Part shown: piece by piece, positions 34,004 to 43,751 of the stretch
Numbering within the stretch: the stretch's first letter is position 1
Layout: every line of letters begins with the position of its first letter
Source: Lacipirellula parvula
Lineage (GTDB): Bacteria > Planctomycetota > Planctomycetia > Pirellulales > Lacipirellulaceae
DNA length: 64,000 bases
Reading direction: 5' to 3'
Assembly: GCF_009177095.1 (NCBI RefSeq)
Contig: NZ_AP021861.1
Coordinates: 2,214,501-2,278,500, forward strand
Notes under the pieces: generated by a model
Told to the model about the DNA's origin: nothing
Seen by the model: only the letters and a program-made list of their open reading frames with translations
The model's database searches: none
Translations under genes and position numbers: made by a program

Positions 34004-35208
34004 TGATTCACGCTCGCAACGAGTGGCGTGCTGAACAACGAGGCTGCGCCCCGCAAGCCGGCTTCACGCTCATGGAGATCGTGCTCGCGCTCGCGCTTAC
34101 TTCGGTCGTCACGTACTTGTTGATGACAGCGGTTGAGCTCTTTGTCATCCGCATTGAGACGAGCCGCGGTCGGGTCGAGTCTTCGCAAATCGCGCGAACA
34201 ATTCTCGACCAGATGGCAGATGACATTGCCTCGCTCCGCATCGATCCGCCGCGCGCGGCGGCGAGTCCAGGGTCGGGGAGTGGCGCAGGAGGCGGCACTC
34301 AGGCGGGAGGCGGCGGTGGATCTGCGGGCGCCAGCCAAGGGGCTGCGTCAGGGCAAGGCGGCGCAGGCGGTGCAGGAACTGCCGGAGGGCAAGCAGGAGC
34401 TGGCAATGCAGGCGGCGTCGGCAGCGGCAGCGCGACGGGCGGCAATGCTCTTGCCCCCGCGACGCTACACGGAATTTTCGGCAACGCTGAAGAGTTGCGA
34501 ATCGACCGCGCGGCGCCGCAGAACTGGGCTCGCGCCAGTCGCGAGGTTGATCCGACCGAGCCGGCGGCGGTGGGCGACTTCCCGCGGACTGTGCGCTACT
34601 ACTTAGGCGAGGGGACCGGGCAAACGTCGCAAGAGCTGGCGAAGCAGGGCGTCACCGTCGAAGAGGAGCCAACGGCGAACGCCGCGGGGCTCTACCGCGA
34701 GGTGATTCCGACGACGGCGCTCGCCGACGATTCTGATCCGCTGGCCAGTCCAGCGTCTCGCGAAGGTGCACGGGTCGAACTGCTTGCTCCCGAAGTGGTG
34801 AAGCTCGAATTCCATTACTTCGACGGCCAGCAGCTCGTCGACGAGTGGGACGTCGCTGAGGATGGCGGGCTGCCGAAGGGTGTGGAGATTTTGCTGACGA
34901 TCAACCAGCCCGACTATGGCCCGCAGTCCGACGCCGAGCAGCAGCGGCGAACGCAGACGGGACAGAACTATCGAGAAAAAGACTTGGTCGTCTATCGGCG
35001 GTTCGTGCGGATTCCGGCGGCGAACCCGCCGCAGGCTGCCGAACTCTTGCTGCCGCAAGCCCAGAACGGCGGGGCGCAGCCGGCTCAAGGGAATGCCGGC
35101 GCCGGCAACAACGGCGGCGGTAACGGCGGGAACAACGCGGCCGGCGGGAACGGCCAGGGAGGGCAGGGGGGCCAAGGCGGGCAGGCGGGAGCAAACAATG
35201 GAAACTAA
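34003..35208 (+). CDS. gspJ: Minor pseudopilin, GspJ-like
   Basis: A 401-residue protein with the prepilin segment AGFTLMEIVLALALTSVV near residue 20. A Gly-rich low-complexity insertion lies at residues ~85-145 and a Gly/Asn/Gln-rich tail from about residue 360. The folded part between them includes VRYYLGEGT and a strand-rich end region with VELLAPEVVKLEFHYFDGQ. It is about twice the usual GspJ length because of the insertions. Its end overlaps gspK. Confidence 0.8.
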   Translation: MIHARNEWRAEQRGCAPQAGFTLMEIVLALALTSVVTYLLMTAVELFVIRIETSRGRVESSQIARTILDQMADDIASLRIDPPRAAASPGSGSGAGGGTQAGGGGGSAGASQGAASGQGGAGGAGTAGGQAGAGNAGGVGSGSATGGNALAPATLHGIFGNAEELRIDRAAPQNWARASREVDPTEPAAVGDFPRTVRYYLGEGTGQTSQELAKQGVTVEEEPTANAAGLYREVIPTTALADDSDPLASPASREGARVELLAPEVVKLEFHYFDGQQLVDEWDVAEDGGLPKGVEILLTINQPDYGPQSDAEQQRRTQTGQNYREKDLVVYRRFVRIPAANPPQAAELLLPQAQNGGAQPAQGNAGAGNNGGGNGGNNAAGGNGQGGQGGQGGQAGANNGN

Positions 35209-37006
35209 CGCCCTGCACGCGATTCACTCTCGTCAACGCCAGCGCCGCGGCAGTGTGTTGCTGCTCGTGCTGATCGTCGTGGCGATGCTCACGCTCGGCA
35301 CGGCGACGTACCTGGAGTTAATGCAGAACGAGCGAATGGCAGTCCGGCATCACGGCCGCGGGCTGCAGGCGGAGCGGCTTGCGGAGTCGGGCGTTGAGTA
35401 TGCACGGACGCTCGTGGGGCTGACCCCTGCGGAGATCTTGCAAGCTGGCGGGCTGGCGAACAACCCAACCTCAATGCAGGCAATCATTGTCGACGACGAG
35501 GGGAATGAGTTCGATCGCGGCCGGTTCTCGATCATCTCGCCGGCGCAGGTCGACGGTTACTATTCAGGCTACAAGTTCGGCCTCGAAAACGAGTCGGCGA
35601 AGTTGAACGTCAACGCCTTACTGGCGCCAGGCGCCGAGGACGGAGCCGCGACCCGCTTGCTGGCCCTGCCGGGAATGACGGCGGAAATCGCTGATGCGAT
35701 TCTCGACTGGCTCGACGCCGATGTGACGCCGCGGACGAACGGCGCCGAGGCCGAGTCGTACGCGCAACTCACGCCGTCGTACGAGCCGCGCAACGGACCG
35801 ATCAGCGATCTTGACGAACTGCTTCAGGTGCGCGGCGTGACGCCCGAACTGCTGTACGGCGTCGATCAGAATCGTAACTTTATCGTCGATGCCAACGAGA
35901 CGCCGTGCGGGCAGCTGCTGGAGATCGACAATGCCGACGGATATCTCAATCGCGGTTGGTCGGCGTATCTCACGACTGGAAGCGTCGAGGCGATGCAACC
36001 GGCCGCCGCTTCAACCGGCAGCGTGTCGACGTCGACCACTTCCACGGCGACGCCCCTGCAATTCAACGGCAGCGACCTGCAGCAGCTTTACAACAGCCTG
36101 AGCCCCGTGATCGGCGAGGACAAGGCGAAGTTTTTCATCGCCTACCGGCAGTACGGACCATTGCAGGATCAGCAGAACAACGGCGCGACCGGCGCTGCAA
36201 GCCAGGCTGGAGGCGCCGGAGGAGCGGGGAGCGGCGGACAGAGCAATGGCGGCGGAGGCGGAGGCCAGCAAGGCAATCAACAGGGCAACCAGCAAGGGAG
36301 CGGCGGCCAACAGGGTGGCCAACCGCCGAACGGCTCCGAGCAGATCCAACCAGGCAGCGGGCTTGTTGGCCAGGATCAGAATCAACAGCCGGTAGTGATC
36401 GAACCCTCGGCGATCACGCTCAACTTCCAACAGCAGGGCCAAACGCAAGTGAATTCGCCGCTCGATCTCGTCGGCGTGCGCGTCCAGATTCCGGGGCAGA
36501 ACAACGGCCCGCCGCAGAACGTCACTTCGCCATGGGCCGAGGATGCAGCGTCCTATCGCGAATTGCTCAAACTCTACGATGCTGCGCCGCCGACGACGGC
36601 CCAGCGCGTCGCGGGGAGAGTGAACGTGAATCAAGCGTCGCGGTTCGTGTTGCAATCGATTCCTTCGCTGCCCGCCGCGGCGGTCGGCAAGATCATTAGT
36701 CGCCGCGAGGCGGAGCCCGACCCGGCGGTAAGCGAGCAGCGGCACGCGCTCTGGCTGCTGATCGACGGCGTCGTCACGCTCGCCGAGATGCGGCAGATTG
36801 AACGGTATGTCACGACCGGGGGCGACGCCTTCAGCGGTCAAGCTGTCGGCTTCTTCGACGCCGGGCCCGCGGCTGCCCGGCAGGAGTTCATTGTCGACCG
36901 TTCGGGGACGACGCCCCACCTGCGGCTGCAGCGCGATTTGACGCCGCTCGGCCGGGGCTTTAGCACGCTGTCGATGGGCGTTGAGTCGAGCGAGACGCCT
37001 CAGTAG
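35198..37006 (+). CDS. gspK: GspK-like pseudopilus tip protein
   Basis: 602 residues from the ATG at 35198, which lies inside the gspJ end. The hydrophobic segment RRGSVLLLVLIVVAMLTLGT lacks the usual Glu at +5, as is normal for GspK. The SAM-like domain is visible in ADAILDWLDADVTPR and SDLDELLQVRGVTPELL. A long Gly/Gln/Asn-rich insertion covers residues ~330-395. The C-terminus has a second helix-hairpin-helix-like region with VNVNQASRFVLQSIPSLP. It is nearly twice the family's usual length. Confidence 0.88.
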   Translation: METNALHAIHSRQRQRRGSVLLLVLIVVAMLTLGTATYLELMQNERMAVRHHGRGLQAERLAESGVEYARTLVGLTPAEILQAGGLANNPTSMQAIIVDDEGNEFDRGRFSIISPAQVDGYYSGYKFGLENESAKLNVNALLAPGAEDGAATRLLALPGMTAEIADAILDWLDADVTPRTNGAEAESYAQLTPSYEPRNGPISDLDELLQVRGVTPELLYGVDQNRNFIVDANETPCGQLLEIDNADGYLNRGWSAYLTTGSVEAMQPAAASTGSVSTSTTSTATPLQFNGSDLQQLYNSLSPVIGEDKAKFFIAYRQYGPLQDQQNNGATGAASQAGGAGGAGSGGQSNGGGGGGQQGNQQGNQQGSGGQQGGQPPNGSEQIQPGSGLVGQDQNQQPVVIEPSAITLNFQQQGQTQVNSPLDLVGVRVQIPGQNNGPPQNVTSPWAEDAASYRELLKLYDAAPPTTAQRVAGRVNVNQASRFVLQSIPSLPAAAVGKIISRREAEPDPAVSEQRHALWLLIDGVVTLAEMRQIERYVTTGGDAFSGQAVGFFDAGPAAARQEFIVDRSGTTPHLRLQRDLTPLGRGFSTLSMGVESSETPQ

Positions 37007-37027
37007 GCGAAGCCGATGGGGGGAGAC

Positions 37028-37153
37028 GGACAGGATTACAGGATCTTGGCGGATTGACGGGACGAGGAGTTCAGGCTGGGGACGTTTAGGGGGCGATCCG
37101 TGTGGTTCGCAGTTACATATCCTGTGAATCCACAGAAATCCGGCGATCCTGCT
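37028..37153. repeat. Inverted repeat, period-9 GGAT arms, between gspK and gspL
   Basis: Arms at 37028-37055 and 37119-37153 are built from 9-nt units with a GGAT core (ACAGGATTA type). Complementarity is in phase but imperfect. A one-armed relative lies at 40020-40049. The 257-bp spacer shows no gene. Confidence 0.7.
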
Positions 37154-37263
37154 GCAGTCTTCACCGCAAACAGGCAGGGGGCCCGCGCAGCCGGCGGGGG
37201 CCTTGATTACAATGAACTGAGCTAGTTTCCCGCCGATTTTTTCCCTGCCGTTCGCAGCCCGAC

Positions 37264-38973
37264 ATGTCTCGAACCCTCGCTCTCAAACTATTGCCGGCCG
37301 CCGCCATCGCCGCCGTCGTGCGGAATGGCGAGCGATTGGAAATCGAGCGGGCAATGCGGATTCCGTTACCGACGGGAGGCGATGGGACGGCGCGGGGCAA
37401 AGCCATTCGCGAAGCGCTCGCGACGTGGAAGCTAGGCCGCATGGCGACCGTGCTCGCGGCGCCGCGGAGCGATCTGACGATTCAAAATCTCGAACTGCCG
37501 CCGATGCCGGCGGACGATCTGCCCGAGCTTGTTCACTTGCAAGCCGAGCGAGATATTCAGCTCTCCGAGGATGGCGAGGGATTCGACTTCCTGCCGTTGG
37601 CGGGCGACGAGGATCATCCTTACCGCGTGCTCGGGGCCGGGCTGTCGGCGACGCAGTGGAAGACGCTGAAGGCGACCTGTGATGCGAGCGAGTTGAAGGT
37701 CGGCCGGATCGTGCCTGAGCCGCTCGGCTGGGTCGAGCTCGGCCGGAACGCGCTGACCGAGCGTCAGGCCGACGCGCTGGGAGTGTTCTCCGCGATCATC
37801 GAACGTCAAGCCGTGGTGTGGGCAAGTCGCGGCGACGCCTTGCAGTTGATTCGCACGGTGTGGCTGCCGGCTGACGACAACGCGGCCGCCGACGCCGCCG
37901 CATTGGGGAACGAACTGCGCAGGACATTGCTGTCGCTCGCGCAGTCGCCGGATGCGGGCGCCCCGCCGCGTTGCTATTACCTTGGCGACAACGCCGATGA
38001 AATTGCCGGCGAGCTTGGCGCCACGATTTCGAAGCCCGTCCAGGCGACCACGCTCGCGAAGTTGGTGCGCATTGATCCGTCGTTCGACTTGGCGGGCGCC
38101 GGCGTCTCGCTGGTGGAACTTGCTCCGATGGCCGCGCTGGCGGCCGCGGCAGGCGCGGGCAAAGCGGCGCCGATCGATCTGCTCCACCCGCGTCGACGTC
38201 CGCCGGCGCCGAGCAAGATGCGGACTTACGTCCTGGCGGGTGCGGCTGCAGTGGCGGGCGTCGCGATGATCGGCTGGCAAGCCTACCAAAACGTGCAGGC
38301 GCCGCTCGCTTTGGCTGCCACGGCCGACGCCGAGCGCAAGGCGCTCGAGCCGGTGCTTGAGTCGTATAAGGCCGACGAGACGAAAGCGGCGGCCATCGGC
38401 GAGTGGTTGGGACAATCGACGAACCTGCTGACGGAACTCGACCATCTCAGCGGAAGGTTGCGTCCCGAACCGCTCGCCAGCGAGAAGTTCGCGGCGGATC
38501 AGGACTTGGTGCTCACTCGGCTGAACGTCATCAATCGGCAAGTCTCGTTTACCGCCGCGGCCAAAAGCAACGATGCGATCCAGCCTGCTGAACGCCGTCT
38601 CCGCGAGGGGAACTATCGCGTCGATCGCGGCGTTGTTGAACCGAAGGCGGAGGGGATGCCGGGATTCAATGTGACGGTGTTCGAAACGGTCGAGCGTGTC
38701 GCGCCAGCGACGACGACTACGACTACGAATACGGCTGAACCGCCCGCCGCCGCAGCGCCCGCTGAAAATGCGCCCGCTCCGGCGGCGGCCAAGCCCGCTG
38801 ATGCAGGTGAAGTGAAGAAACCCGAGCCCGCGAAAGCAGAGGTTGAGCAGGCAGAGCAGCCGACTGAGGCCGAGAAGCCTGCCGCGGCGGACGAACCCGC
38901 GAAGTCGCCGGAACCTGCGAAGGCGTCCGCCCCGGTCGAGTCGACTGAGCCTGCCGCGGGAGCGACGCCATGA
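37264..38973 (+). CDS. gspL: GspL-like protein (PilM-type actin fold plus membrane anchor)
   Basis: A 569-residue protein. The N-terminal ~290 residues resemble the cytoplasmic actin-like part of GspL/PilM, with MATVLAAPRSDLTIQNLELP near residue 60. One membrane segment (YVLAGAAAVAGVAMIGW) is near residue 320. A periplasmic ferredoxin-like part follows, then a Pro/Ala/Glu-rich tail from about residue 480. It links GspE to the pseudopilus platform. Its stop overlaps the next start (ATGA). Confidence 0.82.
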   Translation: MSRTLALKLLPAAAIAAVVRNGERLEIERAMRIPLPTGGDGTARGKAIREALATWKLGRMATVLAAPRSDLTIQNLELPPMPADDLPELVHLQAERDIQLSEDGEGFDFLPLAGDEDHPYRVLGAGLSATQWKTLKATCDASELKVGRIVPEPLGWVELGRNALTERQADALGVFSAIIERQAVVWASRGDALQLIRTVWLPADDNAAADAAALGNELRRTLLSLAQSPDAGAPPRCYYLGDNADEIAGELGATISKPVQATTLAKLVRIDPSFDLAGAGVSLVELAPMAALAAAAGAGKAAPIDLLHPRRRPPAPSKMRTYVLAGAAAVAGVAMIGWQAYQNVQAPLALAATADAERKALEPVLESYKADETKAAAIGEWLGQSTNLLTELDHLSGRLRPEPLASEKFAADQDLVLTRLNVINRQVSFTAAAKSNDAIQPAERRLREGNYRVDRGVVEPKAEGMPGFNVTVFETVERVAPATTTTTTNTAEPPAAAAPAENAPAPAAAKPADAGEVKKPEPAKAEVEQAEQPTEAEKPAAADEPAKSPEPAKASAPVESTEPAAGATP

Positions 38974-39881
38974 CGAGTCGTGAGAAGAATTTGATCGGCG
39001 CAGTCGCGGCGGCCGGCTTGCTATGGTTCGGCTCGCAGGGCCTCACGCGCTATCGCGAGAAGGTGACGCAGAGCAAGAATCAGCAGACCGCCGCCGAGCA
39101 GGCGCTAAGCGAAGCGAACGTCGCCCAGTTGCGCGGCGCACGGGCGCGCAAACGGCTCAACGAGTGGCGAGCCCAATCGCTGCCGACGAATCAGGAAATT
39201 GCCGAGTCTCTCTACCAAGACTGGCTCCGCGCTCAGCTGGCCGGCGCCGGAATGAACGTCGTGCAACTCACCGACAAGTCGGGCAGCGCGAAGAATCCGC
39301 AATTCGGCGAAGTAACGGTAGCCGGCAAGGCCGAGGGCTCGCTCGCCCAGTTGACCGATTTCCTGCACCGTTTCTACGCGGGGCCGCATCTGCATCGGCT
39401 CTCCAGTTCGACGATCGCCGCCAGCGATGGCGGGCAAAAATTGACGTTCGACTTTGTTGCCGCCGCGCTGATTCTGCCTGATGCGAAGCGGACCGACGCC
39501 TTGGCCGAGGGCGACCCGCGGCCGATCGAGGGAGTGAAGTCGCTCGACGACGTGAGGCAGCGACTCGTGGACCGCAACTTGTTCGTGGCGCAGGCGCCGA
39601 AAGCAACGGAAGTCGATAACAACGCGGCCGACGCCGAGATCACGACCACGATTTACGGCAATTATGGCGACGAGGGGTGGCAATTGTGGGTTCGCCACAA
39701 GACGTCGGGGCAGGTGAGTCGCTTTCTGAAAGGCGACGCGATTCAGTTCGGCTCGTTCAAAGGCAAGATCGTCGAGATCGAGAACAGCCGCGTCGTCATT
39801 GAGACGGAGAAGGGGCGGATGGAATTCCGCACGGGGCAGAATTTCACGCAGGGAACGCTACTAGCGCCCCCAGCGGCGTAA
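38970..39881 (+). CDS. gspM: GspM/PilO-like protein with a GspC HR-like C-terminal domain
   Basis: A 303-residue protein. One membrane segment (LIGAVAAAGLLWFGS) lies near residue 8, then a short coiled coil and a ferredoxin-like domain ending near 175. The C-terminal ~100 residues (DRNLFVAQAP, then QLWVRHKTSGQVSRFLKGDA, then KGKIVEIENSRVVIETEKGR) have the strand pattern of the GspC homology region, which binds the secretin. No separate gspC is present in the operon. I therefore infer a GspM-GspC fusion. Confidence 0.72.
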   Translation: MTSREKNLIGAVAAAGLLWFGSQGLTRYREKVTQSKNQQTAAEQALSEANVAQLRGARARKRLNEWRAQSLPTNQEIAESLYQDWLRAQLAGAGMNVVQLTDKSGSAKNPQFGEVTVAGKAEGSLAQLTDFLHRFYAGPHLHRLSSSTIAASDGGQKLTFDFVAAALILPDAKRTDALAEGDPRPIEGVKSLDDVRQRLVDRNLFVAQAPKATEVDNNAADAEITTTIYGNYGDEGWQLWVRHKTSGQVSRFLKGDAIQFGSFKGKIVEIENSRVVIETEKGRMEFRTGQNFTQGTLLAPPAA

Positions 39882-39900
39882 AAGCCGTGTCGCGGTGGTC

Positions 39901-39991
39901 CTAGCCCCGGGCTCCGCCCGGGGGTCGCGCACCATGCCGATGGAACGTTGCCCGTACTCCACGCCGACCCCCGGGCGGAGCCCGGGGCTAG
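39901..39991. repeat. Inverted pair of CCCCGGGC-type palindromes between gspM and gspD
   Basis: Palindromes at 39901-39926 and 39966-39991 (CTAGCCCC...GGGGGTC and its inverse) lie 39 nt apart. A single related palindrome is at 9437-9462. The rest of the 352-bp gap holds one GGAT-type arm at 40020-40049 and the gspD upstream region. Confidence 0.85.
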
Positions 39992-40019
39992 CATCGCCCC
40001 GACTTCGTCTCGTCCAGTT

Positions 40020-40049
40020 GATCTGCAAAATCCTGTGATCCTGTCCATC
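40020..40049. repeat. Single arm of the period-9 GGAT repeat family
   Basis: On the minus strand, 9-nt units of the ACAGGATCA type run through this stretch, matching the arms at 37028-37055 and 37119-37153. No complementary arm is seen within 200 bp, so this is a solitary or half-lost copy. Confidence 0.6.
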
Positions 40050-40233
40050 TTTCGATGGGCATCGCCGACCAAAGCGTCGGCGCCAGCAGTGCTGGCTTCT
40101 TAAATGGCGAGTTCCAAGCCGGTTTAACTGGCGTTCTAGGTAAACCTTGCCGATTAATTCGATTGTAAGGCCCAGTGGCGCCCCTGCGCTGGTGCTTTGC
40201 CAGCGACTTTGCCCTCTTGAGGCGGATAGCCCC

Positions 40234-43200
40234 ATGTCGTTCCTCGCCGCAATCAATCATCGAGCCACGCTCTTCGCCACCGGCGCTGCGGCCGTTGTGG
40301 GAGTGCTTGCCTTGGCCTTGCCGACGCCGCCTGCGGCTGTGTCGCATGCGCAGGAAGCGTCTGGCGGGTCGAACTCGGGGCTGGTGGCTCCGCTCGTTGA
40401 AATGCCGGCGCTCGATTTTGGCGTGCCGACGTTGCCGAGCACCCCGGCCGCGGCAGCTTCAGCGGCCGCGCCGGCTCCGGTAGTCGCGACGCCAGCCCCA
40501 ATTGTCGTGAAGCCAGCGCCAGTGCCAGCGGCTCCGGCAATTGTGGCGCAAGCTCCAACGGCGCCTATGCCGGTCGCCTCGCCGAATCCACCGCAGCCAG
40601 TCGCTCCGGCCGTCGTGTCGCCGCCGGCGGCTACCGCGCCGCCGCAAGGCTTGCCGGCCGAAGAGGCGAGCCTGCAACTTCGCCAACTCAATCCTGATCA
40701 ACTCCACGCGCGGCTTGAACTGGCGTTCGACCGCGCGTTGCCTCGGCTTCCTGATGACGGGACCCCGTGGCTGCGGTTCCCGGTCGACGCCGGCGACAAG
40801 CTGCCGGTGTTGATTGCCGGCAATCGCCAGACGGGCGAAGTTCGCATCGTGGGCCGGCCAGAGCAGCTACGCGCGTGGCGTGAAATTGTCGGAGCGCTCG
40901 ACTCGCCGCCGATCGGCGACCGCGTGACGCAGCTTGTTTCCACCGACAAGGCAGCCGCGCCGCATGTGAAGCAAACGGTTGGCGCCATTGCGGCACACGC
41001 TCAACCGGTGGCAGGTCAAGTGACGGCGTCAGGCTCGGCGGCAGGTTCGCTTCCCGCCGGCGCCGCGGAACTCGCGATGGCCGACGGCGAAGGGCTGCTC
41101 GGCCCCGTGCAGATCGAGGTGGTGGAAGGAACCGACTTCTTCATCATTCGCGGCAACCCGCGCGACGTCGAGCGTGTGATGAAGGTGATCGAAGAAATCG
41201 AAGAGATGAGCCGCGTGAGCGAGCCGCAGGTGGTGGTTCGTCCGCTGCAGCACGTCGACTCGCAGTCGATGGCCCTCATCACGTCGCGGATTTTCTCGCC
41301 GGCGGCGGAAGGCAGCTTTAGCCTCTATCCGTACTACGGTCCGGTGTTGGCGTTGCCGCTCGGCAAGCCGAATGCGCTGCTGCTCGTCGGTTCGCCGACG
41401 GCCGTAGGCAAAGCGGGCGAGTTGCTGGGGAAGCTCGACGTCGGCGGGGGCGAATCGCTCACGCAGTTCGAAACGTTTCGCTTGAAGAATGCTCAGGCTG
41501 AGCAGGCGCAACTGGTCGTCTCGCAGCTGTTCGTCCAGAACGAAGCCGAGGCCGAAGGAACCGCGCCGCCATTGGCGGCAAAGGCGCTGGTGATTGCGGA
41601 GACGAGGACCAATTCGCTGATCGTGCGGGCGAGCCCGCGCGACATGGAAGAAATTCGCAAGATGGTGAGTGAGATCGACGCCCCGGGCGGCGAAGCGGTG
41701 AACGAGATTCGCGTGTTTCGGTTGAAGAACTCGATGGCGGCGGAACTTGCCCCCATCTTGCAACGCGCGGTTCGCGGGGCAGGACAGAATGACGACGCCG
41801 GCCAGACCGACACGCGCGTCTCGCAACTGTTGAAGATGGTCACCATCGACGCCGAGGGGCAGAAGATTCTCGCCTCGGGCGTCCTCGCGGGCGTCACCGT
41901 CAACGCCGACCAACGGGCCAACACGCTCATCGTCTCGGCGCCGCCGGAGAGCATGTCGCTGATGGCGGTGCTCATCGAGCAACTCGACGTGCAGCCCGAC
42001 GCGGTGGCTGAAATCAAGGTGTTCACGATCGAGAATGGCGACGCGGTCAGCCTGGAAGAAATGCTGCGGAGTCTGTTCGGCAGCGCGGATCAGGGAGGAG
42101 CGCAGGGCGGCCAAGGAGGCGGCGGAGCCCAAAGTACGGCCGGCTCGCGCATTTTCCAGCTCCGTTTCTCAGTCGACGAACGTACCAACAGCATCGTCGC
42201 CGCCGGTAGCAGCGACGAACTGCTCGTCGTCGAAGCAGTCTTGTTGCGGCTCGACTCCAGCGACAGCCGGCAACGGATCAATCGCGTTTACAAACTGAAG
42301 AACGCCGACGCCGAGCAAGTCGCCTTGGCCCTGCAAGAATGGCTCCAACAAAAGCGCGACGTGGAAGCGACGGCGCCGGGCGCCACGAGCCCATTTCAGC
42401 AAATCGAACGTGAAGTGGTGATTGTCGCGGAAATCAACAGCAACAGTCTCATCGTCTCCGCGACGCCGTCGTACTACGATGAGATCTCCGACATCATCAA
42501 GCAAGTCGACGAAGAGGCCCCGATCGTGATGATCCAGGTTCTCATCGGCGAAGTAACCCTCGGCGACATCGACGAGTTCGGCGTCGAATTCGGTTTGCAG
42601 GATTCGGTGCTGTTCGACCGCAGCTTGCTAGAGAACATCACAAATATCAATACGGTGACGCAAACGCAATCGCCCGGCGGCGCCGTGACCACGGTGACGA
42701 CGCAGCAGGTGCAGGCGGCGACGCAGACTCCGGGCTACAACTTCGGCGACGCCAACCAGCCGCTGGGCAATTCCGGCAGCGCTTCCGCCTTGGCGACCGC
42801 GGGCGCCGTGGGCGCGCAGGGCTTGTCGAGCTTCGGCGTCGGCCGCGTCAGCCAAGCGGCCGGGTTCGGCGGCATGGTGCTCTCGGCCTCAAGCAACAGC
42901 ATCAGCATGTTGTTGCGAGCGTTGCAACAGTCGCAGCGGCTCGAAGTCCTCAGCCGGCCGCAGATCATGGCGCTCGACAATCAGACGGGGCGCGCATTCG
43001 TCGGTCAGGTCGTTCCGTACATCACGCAGAGCAGCCTCGAAGCGAACGGCGCGCGTACGAATGTCGTCACCTTCCAAGACGTCGGCTTGGAACTACTCGT
43101 TCGGCCGCGCATCAGCCCCGACAACCTCGTGGTGATGGAAGTCTACGCCGCGAAGAGCGAACTCGGCTCCGTGCAGGACGGCGTGCCGATCTCGGTCGCT

Positions 43201-43704
43201 CCGAACGGTTCCGCAATCAATGCGCCAATCATCAGCACCATTTCCGCAGAAACAACGATCAGCGCCATCAGCGGGCAGACGGTGGTGCTCAGCGGTCTCA
43301 TCGTGAAGCGCGATCGCGAGCTCCACCGCCGCGTGCCGCTGCTGGCCGACATTCCGCTGCTCGGCGACTTGTTCCGCTTCGATTCGAAGCAGGTGCAGAA
43401 GGCGGAACTCCTCATCGTGCTGACGCCGCACGTCATTCGCAGCCGGCAACAGTCGGAAATGTTGAAGCAAGTCGAATCGGCCCGGATGAGCTGGTGCCTG
43501 TCCGACGTCGTTGCGATCAACGGCCCCGCCGGGCTGCGGAGCGCGAACGATACGATGGGCGCGGCCGAAGGCGAAGTCGTCTTCCCGACGGAGATTCCCA
43601 ACTCGGAGGGACGGTTCGAAGCGGCGGAGACGATCGTCACGCCAGGAGCGCTGCCAACGCCCGGCAACCAGCCTCCTGTCCTAGCTCCCACGCTGGCGCC
43701 TTAG
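40234..43704 (+). CDS. gspD: Type II secretion secretin GspD
   Basis: 1156 residues from the ATG at 40234, with GAGGC upstream; the ORF is open from 40147. A signal-like segment is followed by a Pro/Ala-rich linker (residues ~45-145). At least five consecutive N-type modules follow (repeats of FRLKNAxAE...NSLIVRASP pattern between ~345 and 790). The secretin domain begins at IVMIQVLIGEVTLGDIDEFG and contains VPYITQ, LSGLIVKRD and the closing PLLADIPLLGDLFRF...LIVLTPHVI. It forms the outer-membrane channel and is much longer than a usual GspD. Confidence 0.94.
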   Translation: MSFLAAINHRATLFATGAAAVVGVLALALPTPPAAVSHAQEASGGSNSGLVAPLVEMPALDFGVPTLPSTPAAAASAAAPAPVVATPAPIVVKPAPVPAAPAIVAQAPTAPMPVASPNPPQPVAPAVVSPPAATAPPQGLPAEEASLQLRQLNPDQLHARLELAFDRALPRLPDDGTPWLRFPVDAGDKLPVLIAGNRQTGEVRIVGRPEQLRAWREIVGALDSPPIGDRVTQLVSTDKAAAPHVKQTVGAIAAHAQPVAGQVTASGSAAGSLPAGAAELAMADGEGLLGPVQIEVVEGTDFFIIRGNPRDVERVMKVIEEIEEMSRVSEPQVVVRPLQHVDSQSMALITSRIFSPAAEGSFSLYPYYGPVLALPLGKPNALLLVGSPTAVGKAGELLGKLDVGGGESLTQFETFRLKNAQAEQAQLVVSQLFVQNEAEAEGTAPPLAAKALVIAETRTNSLIVRASPRDMEEIRKMVSEIDAPGGEAVNEIRVFRLKNSMAAELAPILQRAVRGAGQNDDAGQTDTRVSQLLKMVTIDAEGQKILASGVLAGVTVNADQRANTLIVSAPPESMSLMAVLIEQLDVQPDAVAEIKVFTIENGDAVSLEEMLRSLFGSADQGGAQGGQGGGGAQSTAGSRIFQLRFSVDERTNSIVAAGSSDELLVVEAVLLRLDSSDSRQRINRVYKLKNADAEQVALALQEWLQQKRDVEATAPGATSPFQQIEREVVIVAEINSNSLIVSATPSYYDEISDIIKQVDEEAPIVMIQVLIGEVTLGDIDEFGVEFGLQDSVLFDRSLLENITNINTVTQTQSPGGAVTTVTTQQVQAATQTPGYNFGDANQPLGNSGSASALATAGAVGAQGLSSFGVGRVSQAAGFGGMVLSASSNSISMLLRALQQSQRLEVLSRPQIMALDNQTGRAFVGQVVPYITQSSLEANGARTNVVTFQDVGLELLVRPRISPDNLVVMEVYAAKSELGSVQDGVPISVAPNGSAINAPIISTISAETTISAISGQTVVLSGLIVKRDRELHRRVPLLADIPLLGDLFRFDSKQVQKAELLIVLTPHVIRSRQQSEMLKQVESARMSWCLSDVVAINGPAGLRSANDTMGAAEGEVVFPTEIPNSEGRFEAAETIVTPGALPTPGNQPPVLAPTLAP

Positions 43705-43751
43705 CAGGCTGCGGAACTGCGATTCCTATTTACCGTTTTCATTTTTCAACC

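Noticed and set aside
28588-43704. Type IV pilus machinery instead of type II secretion
   Set aside because: The order E-F-G-H-I-J-K-L-M-D, including a GspK-type tip protein, fits a T2SS. PilT, PilC-specific and pilus adhesin genes are not seen, though GspL/M resemble PilM-O.
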